Of a DNA stretch of 64,000 bases, positions 44,181-53,263 are shown in pieces. Within the stretch, counting starts at the first letter, position 1. Each line of letters opens with the position of its first letter. Made by a program: the position numbers and the translations under genes. The notes beneath the pieces were generated by a model that worked only from the letters and a program-made list of their open reading frames with translations, was not told the DNA's origin and did no database searches. Source of the DNA: Saccharothrix tamanrassetensis (GTDB lineage Bacteria; Actinomycetota; Actinomycetes; Mycobacteriales; Pseudonocardiaceae); assembly GCF_014203665.1 (NCBI RefSeq), contig NZ_JACHJN010000004.1, forward strand, positions 1 through 64,000, in the 5' to 3' direction.

Positions 44181-44975
44181 GTGCGGTTGAGGTTTCTGTT
44201 GCGTCCCGGCTGGCTGGCGTTGACGTTGGCGGTCTGGGTGTTCGCGGGCGCGTGCTTCACGCTGCTCGCCCCGTGGCAGTTCAGCCGTGACCGGGAACGC
44301 GAGGCGCAGAACAACGCCGTCACCACGTCGGTCCGCACGGACCCCGTCCCGGTGAGCGCGGTCCTGGACCGGCCCAACGCCGACAACGAGTGGCGACGGG
44401 TCACGATGACCGGCCGCTACCTGCCCGAGGGCCAGGCCATCGCCCGCCTGCGCACCGTGCAGGGCGAGGCGGCCTCCGAGGTGCTCACCCCGTTCGCGCT
44501 GGACGGCGGCCCGATCGTGCTGGTCGACCGGGGTTACGTCCGGCCGGTCGACGGCCTGAAGGTCCCCGACCTCGAACCGGTCCCCGAGGGCACCGTCACG
44601 GTCACCGCCCTGGTCCGCAACGGCGAGTCCGACGACCGCGACGCGATCGAACGCGACGGTCACCGCGAGGTCTACGCGATCAACTCCGCCGTGGTGGGCC
44701 GCGCCGCGGGCATGGACATCCGCCCCGGCTACTTCCAGCTCGTCGAAGGCCAGCCGGGCGTGGAGCAGGAGGTGCCGCTGCCCAAGCTGGACGCCGGCCC
44801 GTTCTTCTCCTACGCGCTCCAGTGGATCGCGTTCGGCGCGATGGCCCTGGGCGGCTGGCTGTACTTCACGGTCCGCGAAGCCCGCCCCGGCGGCGCGCTG
44901 GGCGAACCGAAGGTCAAGCGGAAGTCCGTCGCCGAGATGCTCGCCGAGGACGAAGCAGCGCCAGCACCGCGGTAG
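44181..44975 (+). CDS. SURF1-family cytochrome oxidase biogenesis protein
   Basis: The 264-residue protein has TM helices at both ends (WLALTLAVWVFAGACFTLLAPW; YALQWIAFGAMALGGWLYF) and a central extracytoplasmic domain (WRRVTMTGRYLPE, VLVDRGYVRP), the SURF1 plan. It assists cytochrome c oxidase assembly. The GTG at 44181 has GGAAGG upstream. It corresponds to Rv2235. Its last 62 bp overlap the converging cobD coding sequence. Confidence 0.92.
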   Translation: MRLRFLLRPGWLALTLAVWVFAGACFTLLAPWQFSRDREREAQNNAVTTSVRTDPVPVSAVLDRPNADNEWRRVTMTGRYLPEGQAIARLRTVQGEAASEVLTPFALDGGPIVLVDRGYVRPVDGLKVPDLEPVPEGTVTVTALVRNGESDDRDAIERDGHREVYAINSAVVGRAAGMDIRPGYFQLVEGQPGVEQEVPLPKLDAGPFFSYALQWIAFGAMALGGWLYFTVREARPGGALGEPKVKRKSVAEMLAEDEAAPAPR

Positions 44976-45876
44976 CCACCGCCGCCGACGCGCCGACCAC
45001 CCGCGACAACTCGACCGCCCTGGTCACGTGCCCGGCGTCCGGGTTGCGCCCGTGCCCGAGCACCGGCCGGTCCTCCGCACCGTGCGAGTACACCGTGCGA
45101 CCGCCCAGCCGGATCTCCAGCGCGCCCGCGAAGGCCGCCTCCACCTGCCCGGCGTTCGGGCTGGGGTGGGCCGCGGCATCCCGCCGCCAGGCCTTCCAGG
45201 CCTCACCGGACGACCCGCCGACGACCGGTGCGCCCGCCGCCGTCAGCAGCGCCGCCAACCGGGCCGGCAGCAGGTTCGCCACGTCGTCCAGCCGTGCGGC
45301 GGCCCAGCCGAACCGGCGGTAGCGCTCGTTGCGGTGCCCGACCATGGCGTCCAGCGTGTTCGCCGCCCGGTACCCGAGCAGCCCGGGCACCCCGGCGACC
45401 GCGCCCCAGAACAGCGGCGCGACGACCGCGTCGGAGGTGTTCTCCGCCACGGACTCCACGGTCGCCTTGGCCAGTCCCATGGTGTCCAGCCGGGTGGGTT
45501 CGCGCCCGCACAGGTGGGGCAGCCGGCGACGTGCCGCGTCCAGGTCCCCGCCGTTGAGCTCGCGCCCCATGGCGGTGCCCTCGTCGGCCAGCGACGACCC
45601 GCCGAGCACCACCCACGTCGCGGCGGCCGTGGTCAGCGCCTGCAGCACCGGACCGCGCCTGCCCAGCCGTTCCGCGGCGATCCCGGCCAGCACGGTGCCG
45701 CCCACCAGGGTCGCGGCGTGCACCGCACCCGCCGCCCGGTGGTCCCGGTACAGCTTCCGCTCCACCGCGGCGGCCACCCGCCCGAATCCCGCTACCGGGT
45801 GATACTTCCTCGGGTCGCCGAACACCGCGTCCGCGGCCACGCCCAGCACCAACCCGACCGCGCGTCCCACGCTCAC
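44914..45876 (-). CDS. cobD: adenosylcobinamide-phosphate synthase
   Basis: A 320-residue membrane enzyme (CbiB/CobD) that attaches aminopropanol to adenosylcobyric acid in B12 synthesis. Signatures are DAVFGDPRKYHPVAGFGR, ESVAENTSDAVVAPLFWGAVAGVPG, YRAANTLDAMVGHRNERY and AHPSPNAGQVEAAFAGALE. GTG 45876 gives the normal length. It matches Rv2236c in order and strand. Its 3' end runs 62 bp into SURF1 on the opposite strand. Confidence 0.95.
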   Translation of the reverse strand: MSVGRAVGLVLGVAADAVFGDPRKYHPVAGFGRVAAAVERKLYRDHRAAGAVHAATLVGGTVLAGIAAERLGRRGPVLQALTTAAATWVVLGGSSLADEGTAMGRELNGGDLDAARRRLPHLCGREPTRLDTMGLAKATVESVAENTSDAVVAPLFWGAVAGVPGLLGYRAANTLDAMVGHRNERYRRFGWAAARLDDVANLLPARLAALLTAAGAPVVGGSSGEAWKAWRRDAAAHPSPNAGQVEAAFAGALEIRLGGRTVYSHGAEDRPVLGHGRNPDAGHVTRAVELSRVVGASAAVATAVLALLRPRRASRRRTSA

Positions 45877-45913
45877 ACCGGCACGGTATCCCGCGACCGT
45901 CGGTAGCCCGCAT

Positions 45914-45919
45914 TAGGGT
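45914..45919 (+). promoter_or_regulatory. -10 element of the SMC-complex operon (leaderless start)
   Basis: TAGGGT ends 7 bp before GTG 45927. This fits the actinobacterial TANNNT-N6-7-start pattern of leaderless mRNAs. No strong -35 is visible. The alternative GTG 45918 would overlap this box. Confidence 0.5.
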
Positions 45920-45926
45920 GCCTCCC

Positions 45927-47405
45927 GTGGAACCGGCCCGCTTGAAGCTCTACGCGTACCTGGACGCGCGCGACCACCAGCGCACGTACCTGGCGATCAT
46001 GCGGCTGTTCACGTCCACCCTGCTGGCCGACCTGTCGGCGGGCGAGGTGGCGGGCGCGCTGGCCGGGGCCGAGCGGGAGGGCCGGGTCGAGCCGGGCGAG
46101 TCGCGCATCGAGAACGTGATCAACCGGCTCAGGCAGCTGGTCGAGTGGGGCAACCTGGTGCAGGGCCGGCGCGAGGTGGTGGCGTCCAGCATCGCCGAGT
46201 TCCAGCACGGCAGCGTGCGCTACCAGGTGTCCAAGCTGGCGGTCCGCGTGCAGCGCGACGTGGACGAGCTGCTGCGCGTGCCCGAGGGCGCGCGGGAGGT
46301 CTCCCGGGAGCTGCTGCCCGCCGTGGAGCGCGGCCTTGGCGCGCTGGGCCGGTCGCTGTCCGAGGCGCTGCTCAGCGAGGCGCGCCGACCGCGCGAGGTG
46401 CTCGCCGAACAGGTCACCACGCTGTTCCTCCAGCACGCCGAGCTGGCCGCCACGGTCCGCGACTTCTACGCCTACCTGGGCCAGGTCGTCACCCGGCACC
46501 ACCTGGCGCCCGAGGAGATCTCCGGCTTCCGCAACCTCCTGGTCGAGTACATCCAGATGGTCGTGGAGGACGTGCTGCGGCACACGCCGGCGATCGCCGA
46601 CGCCCTGGCCCGGCTCAACGCCGCCCGGTCGGAGCTGCTGCGCCTGCTGGGGCGCGCCGACCTGGGCGAACGGGTGGAGCGGGCGCGCGGGCGGTCGGCC
46701 GAGGACTGGCAGGAGCTGACCGACTGGTTCGTGGACCGGCCCGGCCGCCCCAGCCAGGTCACCGCGCTGCGCGACGCCACCGCGCGGGCCATCGGCTCGC
46801 TGCTGGCGTCGGTGAAGCGCGCCACGTCCGGCGGCGGCCTGCTCCCCAGTCGCCGGGCGGAACTGCTGAAGCTCGCGGCCTGGTTCGACGGCGGCACCCG
46901 GTCCGAGGCGCACGAGCTGTACGCGGCGGCGTTCGGCCTGTACTCGGCGCGGCACCTCTCGCCGGCCCCCGAGCACGACAGCGACAACGAGCGCACGTCG
47001 TGGCGCGACGGCCCGGTGCACGACGTGACGGTCAGCGTCCGCAGCCGAGGTGACCGGGGCGCGCGCGGCCGGACGTCCAAGATCCTGGACGACCCGATGA
47101 CCGAGCAGTCCCTGCTGGCCGAGGCCCGCGAGGCGGACGAACGCCGGGCCGCCTCGGTCGCCGAGCTGGCCGCCGCGGCACCCCGGCTGGCGACGACCGA
47201 GCTGTCCGGCGAGGCCCTCGGCGTGCTGTGCGAGCTGCTCACGCTCGCCATGGCGCAGCGGGACACGGCGGCCGACTCCGGCTCGGCGACCGACCCCGTG
47301 CGCGGCCTGCGGGTGACCGTGGCGAACGCCCCCGGCCAGTCCACCCGGATCCACTCGCACGCGGGCACGTTGACGCTGCACGACTCCACGCTGGTGCTCG
47401 ACTGA
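45927..47405 (+). CDS. DUF2397 kleisin-like subunit (JetA-type) of an SMC complex
   Basis: The 492-residue protein matches the DUF2397/TIGR02677 family. The N-terminal helical and winged-helix region (LDARDHQRTYLAIMRLFTS, VENVINRLRQLVEWGNLV-like segment, EFQHGSVRYQVSKLAVRVQRD) is MukF/kleisin-like; a long helical middle and a small C-terminal domain follow. In Wadjet/MksBEF complexes this subunit bridges the SMC heads. GTG 45927 is preferred as a leaderless start; GTG 45918 is the longer alternative. TGATG overlap couples it to the next gene. No JetD-type gene lies on either side. Confidence 0.8.
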   Translation: MEPARLKLYAYLDARDHQRTYLAIMRLFTSTLLADLSAGEVAGALAGAEREGRVEPGESRIENVINRLRQLVEWGNLVQGRREVVASSIAEFQHGSVRYQVSKLAVRVQRDVDELLRVPEGAREVSRELLPAVERGLGALGRSLSEALLSEARRPREVLAEQVTTLFLQHAELAATVRDFYAYLGQVVTRHHLAPEEISGFRNLLVEYIQMVVEDVLRHTPAIADALARLNAARSELLRLLGRADLGERVERARGRSAEDWQELTDWFVDRPGRPSQVTALRDATARAIGSLLASVKRATSGGGLLPSRRAELLKLAAWFDGGTRSEAHELYAAAFGLYSARHLSPAPEHDSDNERTSWRDGPVHDVTVSVRSRGDRGARGRTSKILDDPMTEQSLLAEAREADERRAASVAELAAAAPRLATTELSGEALGVLCELLTLAMAQRDTAADSGSATDPVRGLRVTVANAPGQSTRIHSHAGTLTLHDSTLVLD

Positions 47406-48691
47406 TGTTCGACGACCTCTCCGAGATCGACGCCGCCAACGTGGTGCGCTGCGCCCGGACCCTGCTGCGGCGACCGTTGCTGCGTGCCGACGGCCCGGAC
47501 GGTGAGCTGCTGACCCTGGTCTACCGCCACCGGTTCGCGCTGCAGGACCTCTTCGCACGCCAACTCGGCTACCGGCTCGTGGTCGAACGCCGGTTCGCGC
47601 GCCTCTACAAGGCCGGTCCCGGCGCGGACGACTCGCGGGGCGTGCTGGGCATGTCGCCGCGCGGCTACGCGTACGTGGCGCTGACCATGGCGGTGCTGAC
47701 CGGCATCGGGCGGCAGACCCTGTTGTCCCGCCTGGTGTCCGACATCCGCGCGGCGGCGGTGGAGGCGGGCATCGAGGTCGTGGACGACGTGGCTGACCGA
47801 CGGGCGTTGACGGCGGCGCTGCGGCACCTGGTGTCGCTGGGCGTGCTGCACGAGACCGAGGGCACCGTCGACATGCAGACCGAGGCGCTGATCACCGTGG
47901 ACACCGATCTGCTGGGCCAGCTGCTGACCGGTCCGGTGGCGGAGGCGCCGTCCCGGGAACGGCTGGTCGAGCTGGCCGCCCGGCCCGGTCCGCGCGGCGT
48001 GGAGCACGCGGTACGGCGCAAGCTGGTGGAGAACCCCGTGGTGCTGTACGCGGACCTGCCCGCCGAGCAGGCGGAGTGGCTGCGGCGCAACCAGCGCAAG
48101 GAGTCCGCGCTGCTGGAGACGTCGTTCGGGCTGTACACGGAGTCGCGCGCGGAGGGCGTGCTGGCGGCCGACCCCGAGGACTACCTGACCGACCTGTACT
48201 TCCCCGGCACGTCCACGGTGGCGCGGATCGCGCTGCTGGCGTTGCCGGAGCTGTTGGCGGACGAGCCGGTCGCGGGGCGGCACCGGGTCGTGCGCGAGAC
48301 TCTGGTCTCGGTGTGCGGGCGGCTGGTGGAGGACTACCCGACGGCCTGGTCCAAGCAGTTCACCGACGACCTGGAACGACTGGCCGACGAGGTGTTGGAG
48401 CTGTTGCGGCGCATGGGGTTGGCGGTGCTGTCCGAAGACGGCCGGCTGCTCAACGCGGCCGCGCACCGCTGGGTACCGGAGCCCGACGGCGACCCGGAAC
48501 GTGAAGTGGAGCAACCGGTGGTGGTGCCCGAAGTGCCCGGCTGGTCGCTGTTCGACGAGCTGTTGGACGGGGCGCCCGACGCTTCTTCCGCACGCCACGG
48601 CCGGCCGGGTGCGGGTGTCCCGCACGGCACAGATGCGGGTGTCCCGCACGGCACGGGTGCGGATGTCCCGCACGACAAGGAGAACGCGTGA
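47405..48691 (+). CDS. DUF2398 KITE-like subunit (JetB-type) of an SMC complex
   Basis: A 428-residue protein of the DUF2398/TIGR02678 family (VVRCARTLLRRPLLRAD; RLYKAGPGADDSRGVLGMSPRGYAYVALT). It is the MukE/KITE-equivalent with tandem winged helices that binds the kleisin. The C-terminal 30 residues are a three-fold repeat of AGVPHGT-type units, encoded by a perfectly phased 24-bp repeat, and look like a recent expansion. Start ATG 47405 and stop 48691 both overlap neighbours, giving a tightly coupled operon. Confidence 0.8.
   Translation: MFDDLSEIDAANVVRCARTLLRRPLLRADGPDGELLTLVYRHRFALQDLFARQLGYRLVVERRFARLYKAGPGADDSRGVLGMSPRGYAYVALTMAVLTGIGRQTLLSRLVSDIRAAAVEAGIEVVDDVADRRALTAALRHLVSLGVLHETEGTVDMQTEALITVDTDLLGQLLTGPVAEAPSRERLVELAARPGPRGVEHAVRRKLVENPVVLYADLPAEQAEWLRRNQRKESALLETSFGLYTESRAEGVLAADPEDYLTDLYFPGTSTVARIALLALPELLADEPVAGRHRVVRETLVSVCGRLVEDYPTAWSKQFTDDLERLADEVLELLRRMGLAVLSEDGRLLNAAAHRWVPEPDGDPEREVEQPVVVPEVPGWSLFDELLDGAPDASSARHGRPGAGVPHGTDAGVPHGTGADVPHDKENA
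48607..48678 (+). repeat. three 24-bp tandem repeats in the DUF2398 gene
   Basis: Units 48607-48630, 48631-48654 and 48655-48678 share the core TGCGGGTGTCCCGCACGGCA, with a few changes in the third. Each unit contains GCGGG/CCCGC inverted arms. They encode an eight-residue repeat at the C-terminus. The third unit ends in the AAGGAG ribosome-binding site of the SMC gene. Confidence 0.9.
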
Positions 48692-51600
48692 ACAGGTGGC
48701 GGCTGCACCGAGGCGGCATCGTCAACATCTGGCAGTACACCGAGCAGGCGTTCGACTTCTCCGGTGGCCGCGCGATCTTCCAGGGCACCAACGGGTCCGG
48801 CAAGTCGCGCACGCTGGAACTGCTGCTGCCGCTGTGCCTGGACGGCGACCTGCGCCAAGTCGGGTCGAAGGGCTTCGACACGGTCAGCCTGCGCCGCCTG
48901 ATGCTGGACGACTACGACGGCGGCCCGAACCGCATCGGGTACGCGTGGGTCGAGCTGGTCCGTGACGGCGAGTACCTGACCTGCGGGTTGGGCGTGAAGG
49001 CGTCCAAGACCTCGCAGGCGATCACCGACTCGTGGCGCTTCGTCACGTCCCGGCGGGTGGGTCACGACCTGGCGTTGGTCGGCGCCGAACGCACACCGCT
49101 CGGGCCGGCGCAGCTGCGTGACCTGATCGGCGCGGACTGCGTGCTGGAGGAGGCCGCGTTCCGGGCGAAGATCGCGGAGACCGTGTACGGCGTGCCGGGG
49201 GCGCGCTACGGCGACCTGCTGCACCTGCAACGGACCCTGCGCAACCCGGACGTCGGGCTGAAGGTGCTGGAAGGGCAGCTGGAGCAGATCCTGTCCGACG
49301 CCCTGCCGCCGCTGGACCAGGCCATGGTGGAGCAGCTGGCGACCTCGTTCGACGACCTGGAGTCGATCCGGGAGAACATCATCCGGCTGTCCTCGGCGGA
49401 CGCCGCTCTGGGGACGTTCCTGAAGACGTACGCGGACTACGCGTTCGGTGGGCTGCGGTCGTCGTCGGAACGGTTGGGCGCGGCCGAGGACGCGGTGCGG
49501 AAGCTGGAGCGTTCGTCGGCGAAGCTGTCCGTGGCGCTGTCGGAGACGTTGGCCGAACGAGCGTCGGCGGAACACACGCTGGCGTCGCTGGAGGCGGGCG
49601 AGCAGCAGGCCGAGGAGACCATCGGCGCGTTGAAGGAGCTCCCGGCGTTCCGCGACCTCCAGGACTTGCAGACGCGCGAGAAGCTGGTGGAGGAGAAGCG
49701 CTCGTCGGCGATCGCGGCGCTGGACATGGCGAACAAGCAGCGGTTGCAGGAGGACGGCGCGGTCGACGGCGTGCTGCGGCTGCTGCGCCGGCTGGCCGAG
49801 GACCTGGGCGCGGCGGAGGAACTGGTCGAGCCGCTGCGCCACCACCTCCGGACCGCCGGTCTCGACGCCGCGCAGGTGCCCGAGGTGCCGCGGGTGGCGG
49901 TGGTGGACGCCGAGGTGCGCACGGAGTCCGTGCGGGCCAAGCCCGACCCCGAGGCGGAGCCGCTGCCCATCGAACGCCGGGTGCCGCCCGCGTTGGCGGA
50001 CCTCGATTTGGCGCCGGTTGCGGCCCGGACGTCGGAGATCGCTTCGCTGGCACGTCAACGTGGGGCGTTGGCGCTGGCGTTGCACCGGCAGGCGGGTGAG
50101 CTGGAGACCGCGCAACGCAAGGTCGACGCGCTCCGGCAGACCGCGCGGGACGCGCAGCACGCCGCGACCGAGTCGGCGGCGCTGCGCAACCAGGAGGCGC
50201 AGGAGCTGGCCGAGGTCGCGCTGACGTGGCTGGACGAGGTGCGGTCGTGGCAGGACTCCGGTCCGGGTCGGCCCGAGGCGGCGCTGTCGCTGCCCGCGTC
50301 GGTCGATCCGGCGGTGGCGCGGGAGCTGACTTCGGCGGCGCGTGAGTGGGTCGGGCCTTTGGTGGCTTCGGCTCGTGAGGCCGCGCACGGCGTTGCCCAG
50401 CGGCGAGGTGAGCTGCACGGGGCGATCGACGCGTTGGACGCGGAACTCGCGGCGTTGCGGTCGGGTACTGCCCGGGTGCCGGAACGCGGGCGGTTCGGGG
50501 TGGCCGAGCGGGATCCCGCTGCGGGGTCGCCGTTCTACCGGCTGGTGGACTTCCAGGCCGGCGTGGACGAGACGCGGCGAGCTGGGCTGGAAGCGGCGCT
50601 GGAGGCGTCCGGCCTGCTCGACGCCTGGGTCACCGCGTCCGGCGCGGTCAGCGCGGCCGGCGATCCCGCGAGTGGTTCGGGTGGTGCTGCCGGCGGCGCG
50701 GGGCACGATGTGCTCGCGGTGCCGCGCGAGCCGGTCGCCGGCGCGTCCCTCGCGTCCGTGCTGATCCCGGCCGTCGACCCGGCGTCCCCCGTGTCCGCCG
50801 AGGTCGTGGCGGCCCTGCTGGCGTCGGTCGCGCTGGACGAGGGCGCCTTCGCCGTCTCCCCCGACGGCCGCTGGCAGGCAGGCGTGCTGACCGGCGCGTG
50901 GCACAAGGACGCGGCCGAGTTCATCGGAGCCGGGGCCCGCGAAGCCGCCCGCCGCCGCCGGATCACCGAACTCGAAGACGAGCTCGCCGCCCTGCGCGCC
51001 GAACTCGGCCGGGCCGAAGCCGAACTCGCCGCCGCCCACGGCCTGGTCGAGCGGTGGGAATCCCACCTCGACCGGTTCCCCGCCGACCGCGAACTCGTCG
51101 CCAGGCACGGCCGTCTGCAAGCCGCGCAGGAGTCCGCCGACCGCGCGGCGCGCCGGGCCGAGGAACTGCGCGCCGAACTGGAGTCGGCGCAGTCCCGTGG
51201 TGCAGCGGCGCAGGCCGAGGTGGTGCGCCAGGCGGGCGACGCCGGGCTGCCCGCGACCACCGAGGGCCTCCGCCAAGCCCAGGGCGCCGCCGCCGAGGCC
51301 CAGCGCACCGCCGACCGGCTGGGTGACGTGCTGCGCCGCCAGTGCCAGTCGACGGTCACCGACCTGACCGACGCCGCCCACCGCTACCACTCGGCGGTGG
51401 CCGACCGGGTGGCCGCCGAAGCCGACGCCGAGGCGCGGTGCGTGGACTACGCGACGCAGGCGGGCACGTTGGCCGAGCTGACCGAGGCGATCGGCGGCGA
51501 GGCGCGGGAGATCGCGGACCAGCTGTCCGCCGCCGAACGTTCCCGGCGGGAGATGCGCGGCGAGCTGAAGGGCGTGCGCGAACGCGTCGCCTCGGCCCGG

Positions 51601-52743
51601 GAGCAGGCCGCGAAGCTGTCCGCCCAACTGGACACCGCCGCCGAGCAGCTGGCGTCGGCGCAGGACGCGCGGGTCCGGGCCGCCGAGCAGTTCAAGGCCA
51701 CCATCCGGGCACCCGGCGTGCTGGTCGCGGCGCTGCCGGACGTGCCGGACGACGTGGAGTCGGTGCGCGCGGCCCTCGCGATGGCCGACCGGCGCGGCGC
51801 GGGCGAGGCGACGGTGATCACCAAGCTCCAGGCGCTCCAGACGTCGTTGGCGGGCAGCCACGACATCGCCGCCGAGCAGCACGAAGGCCTGCTGACGGTG
51901 ACCGTGACAGGCGAGGAGGGCGCGCGTCCGGTGGCGGTCGCGGCCCGTCAGGTGACGGAGAAGCTGGCCGAGCAGCGCGGATTCCTGGACGAGCGGTACC
52001 AGAACATCTTCGCCGACTACCTGATCCGGGACCTCGCCGAGTGGCTGCGCGGGCAGATCGCGGTGGCCGAGGACCTGTGCAAGCGGATGAACGAGGTGCT
52101 CGGGCGGGCGCGGTCCAGCCAGGGCGTGCACGTGAAGCTGGCGTGGAAGCCGTCGGCCGCGCTGGAGGAGGAGACCCGCGACGCGCTGGCGCTGGTGCGC
52201 CTGCCGTACGCCGACCGCGATCCGGAGCAGGACGCCGTGCTGCGCCGGGTGTTCACCGAGCGCATCGAGGCGGAACGCGACTCGTACTCGGGCAGCTACG
52301 CGGAAATCCTGTCGCGCGCGTTGGACTACCGGACGTGGCACCAGTTCACGGTGACCGTCGCCGACACCGGCCCCGACGGCAACCCGCGCGAGCGGCGGCT
52401 GCGGCAGCTGTCGTCCGGTGAGACGCGGTTGATCTCGTACGTGACCCTGTTCGCGGCGGCGGCGTCGTTCTACGACGCGGTGAGCGGCGAGTTCTCGCCG
52501 TTGCGGCTGGTGTTGCTGGACGAGGCGTTCGAGCGGCTGGACGACCCGACGATCGCGCGGATGCTCGGGCTGCTGGTGGATCTGGACATGGACTGGGTCA
52601 TCACGTGGCCGAGCGGTTGGGGCGTGTCCGACAAGATCCCCCGGATGCACATCTACGACGTGCTGCGGCCCAAGAACGGCCGGGGTGTCGCGTGCACGCA
52701 GACGACGTGGGACGGCGCAGCCCTGGACCGCATCGACCCTTGA
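48688..52743 (+). CDS. SMC-like ATPase (JetC/MksB type, TIGR02680 family)
   Basis: This 1351-residue ATPase has MukB-like architecture. The N-terminal Walker A is GTNGSGKS (residues 33-40). Two long coiled-coil arms, rich in Ala/Glu/Arg, run from about 260 to 1080 around a central hinge-like globular section (about 600-740). The signature LRQLSSGETRL is at about 1240 and Walker B VLLDEAFERLDD at about 1275. Such ATPases load and extrude DNA; in Wadjet systems the complex recognises small circular plasmids and JetD cuts them. GTG 48688 overlaps the DUF2398 stop and has AAGGAG upstream. No JetD (DUF2399/DUF3323) gene follows. Confidence 0.88.
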   Translation: MNRWRLHRGGIVNIWQYTEQAFDFSGGRAIFQGTNGSGKSRTLELLLPLCLDGDLRQVGSKGFDTVSLRRLMLDDYDGGPNRIGYAWVELVRDGEYLTCGLGVKASKTSQAITDSWRFVTSRRVGHDLALVGAERTPLGPAQLRDLIGADCVLEEAAFRAKIAETVYGVPGARYGDLLHLQRTLRNPDVGLKVLEGQLEQILSDALPPLDQAMVEQLATSFDDLESIRENIIRLSSADAALGTFLKTYADYAFGGLRSSSERLGAAEDAVRKLERSSAKLSVALSETLAERASAEHTLASLEAGEQQAEETIGALKELPAFRDLQDLQTREKLVEEKRSSAIAALDMANKQRLQEDGAVDGVLRLLRRLAEDLGAAEELVEPLRHHLRTAGLDAAQVPEVPRVAVVDAEVRTESVRAKPDPEAEPLPIERRVPPALADLDLAPVAARTSEIASLARQRGALALALHRQAGELETAQRKVDALRQTARDAQHAATESAALRNQEAQELAEVALTWLDEVRSWQDSGPGRPEAALSLPASVDPAVARELTSAAREWVGPLVASAREAAHGVAQRRGELHGAIDALDAELAALRSGTARVPERGRFGVAERDPAAGSPFYRLVDFQAGVDETRRAGLEAALEASGLLDAWVTASGAVSAAGDPASGSGGAAGGAGHDVLAVPREPVAGASLASVLIPAVDPASPVSAEVVAALLASVALDEGAFAVSPDGRWQAGVLTGAWHKDAAEFIGAGAREAARRRRITELEDELAALRAELGRAEAELAAAHGLVERWESHLDRFPADRELVARHGRLQAAQESADRAARRAEELRAELESAQSRGAAAQAEVVRQAGDAGLPATTEGLRQAQGAAAEAQRTADRLGDVLRRQCQSTVTDLTDAAHRYHSAVADRVAAEADAEARCVDYATQAGTLAELTEAIGGEAREIADQLSAAERSRREMRGELKGVRERVASAREQAAKLSAQLDTAAEQLASAQDARVRAAEQFKATIRAPGVLVAALPDVPDDVESVRAALAMADRRGAGEATVITKLQALQTSLAGSHDIAAEQHEGLLTVTVTGEEGARPVAVAARQVTEKLAEQRGFLDERYQNIFADYLIRDLAEWLRGQIAVAEDLCKRMNEVLGRARSSQGVHVKLAWKPSAALEEETRDALALVRLPYADRDPEQDAVLRRVFTERIEAERDSYSGSYAEILSRALDYRTWHQFTVTVADTGPDGNPRERRLRQLSSGETRLISYVTLFAAAASFYDAVSGEFSPLRLVLLDEAFERLDDPTIARMLGLLVDLDMDWVITWPSGWGVSDKIPRMHIYDVLRPKNGRGVACTQTTWDGAALDRIDP

Positions 52744-52776
52744 CGCGAGCGAGCCGCAGCGGCACGCGCACGGGTC

Positions 52777-53250
52777 TCAGCCCGGCGCGAACCGCTGTGA
52801 GTCCCACTTCCCGTGCGCCTCCAGCAACTTCCGCCCGATCCGCTTGAGGTCGGCGACGTCCCGGTCGTTCAACGCCCCGGCGAACTCCTCGGCCACCGCC
52901 GCCCGGTACGTCGGCCCGGTCGTCGCCTTGAGCACCCGACGCCCCTCGTCGGTGAGCGCCGCGTACACCACCCGCCGGTTGTCCGGCAGTTGCGACCGCT
53001 CCACCCAGCCCCGCCGCACCAGCCGTTCGACCAGCCGCGTCACCCCGCTCGGGCTCACCGCGAGCAGTTCGGACAGCTCGGACATGGGCAGCCGCCCGTT
53101 CATGTCGATCCGGTACAGCGCCTCGTGTTCCGACAGCGAACACCCGGCCGCCGCCTCCACCCGCTCGCTCATCGCGACACGCACCGCATCCACCCCCTGC
53201 TGTGCGTAGAGCCACGCCAGCAGCGCATCACTCGCCTCGTACCGGTCCAC
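52777..53250 (-). CDS. MarR-family transcriptional regulator
   Basis: A 157-residue winged-helix repressor. MNGRLPMSELSELLAVSPSG, then VTRLVERLVRRGWVER and PDNRRVVYAALTDEGRRVL give the MarR recognition helix and wing. GTG 53250 is chosen because TAGGGT ends 6 bp upstream (leaderless pattern); GTG 53256 is immediately adjacent to that -10. It is divergent from an NmrA-like reductase, its likely target. Confidence 0.88.
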   Translation of the reverse strand: MDRYEASDALLAWLYAQQGVDAVRVAMSERVEAAAGCSLSEHEALYRIDMNGRLPMSELSELLAVSPSGVTRLVERLVRRGWVERSQLPDNRRVVYAALTDEGRRVLKATTGPTYRAAVAEEFAGALNDRDVADLKRIGRKLLEAHGKWDSQRFAPG

Positions 53251-53263
53251 GACCACACCCTAG

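Noticed and set aside
48334..52650. 1438-codon open frame on the minus strand
   Set aside because: It is antisense to the SMC ATPase, which has clear Walker and signature motifs; the frame shows only low-complexity Arg/Gln/Gly/Val sequence.
52744..52776. A JetD gene after the SMC gene
   Set aside because: Only 33 bp separate the SMC stop from the end of the converging MarR gene; no DUF2399-like frame exists there or ahead of the operon.
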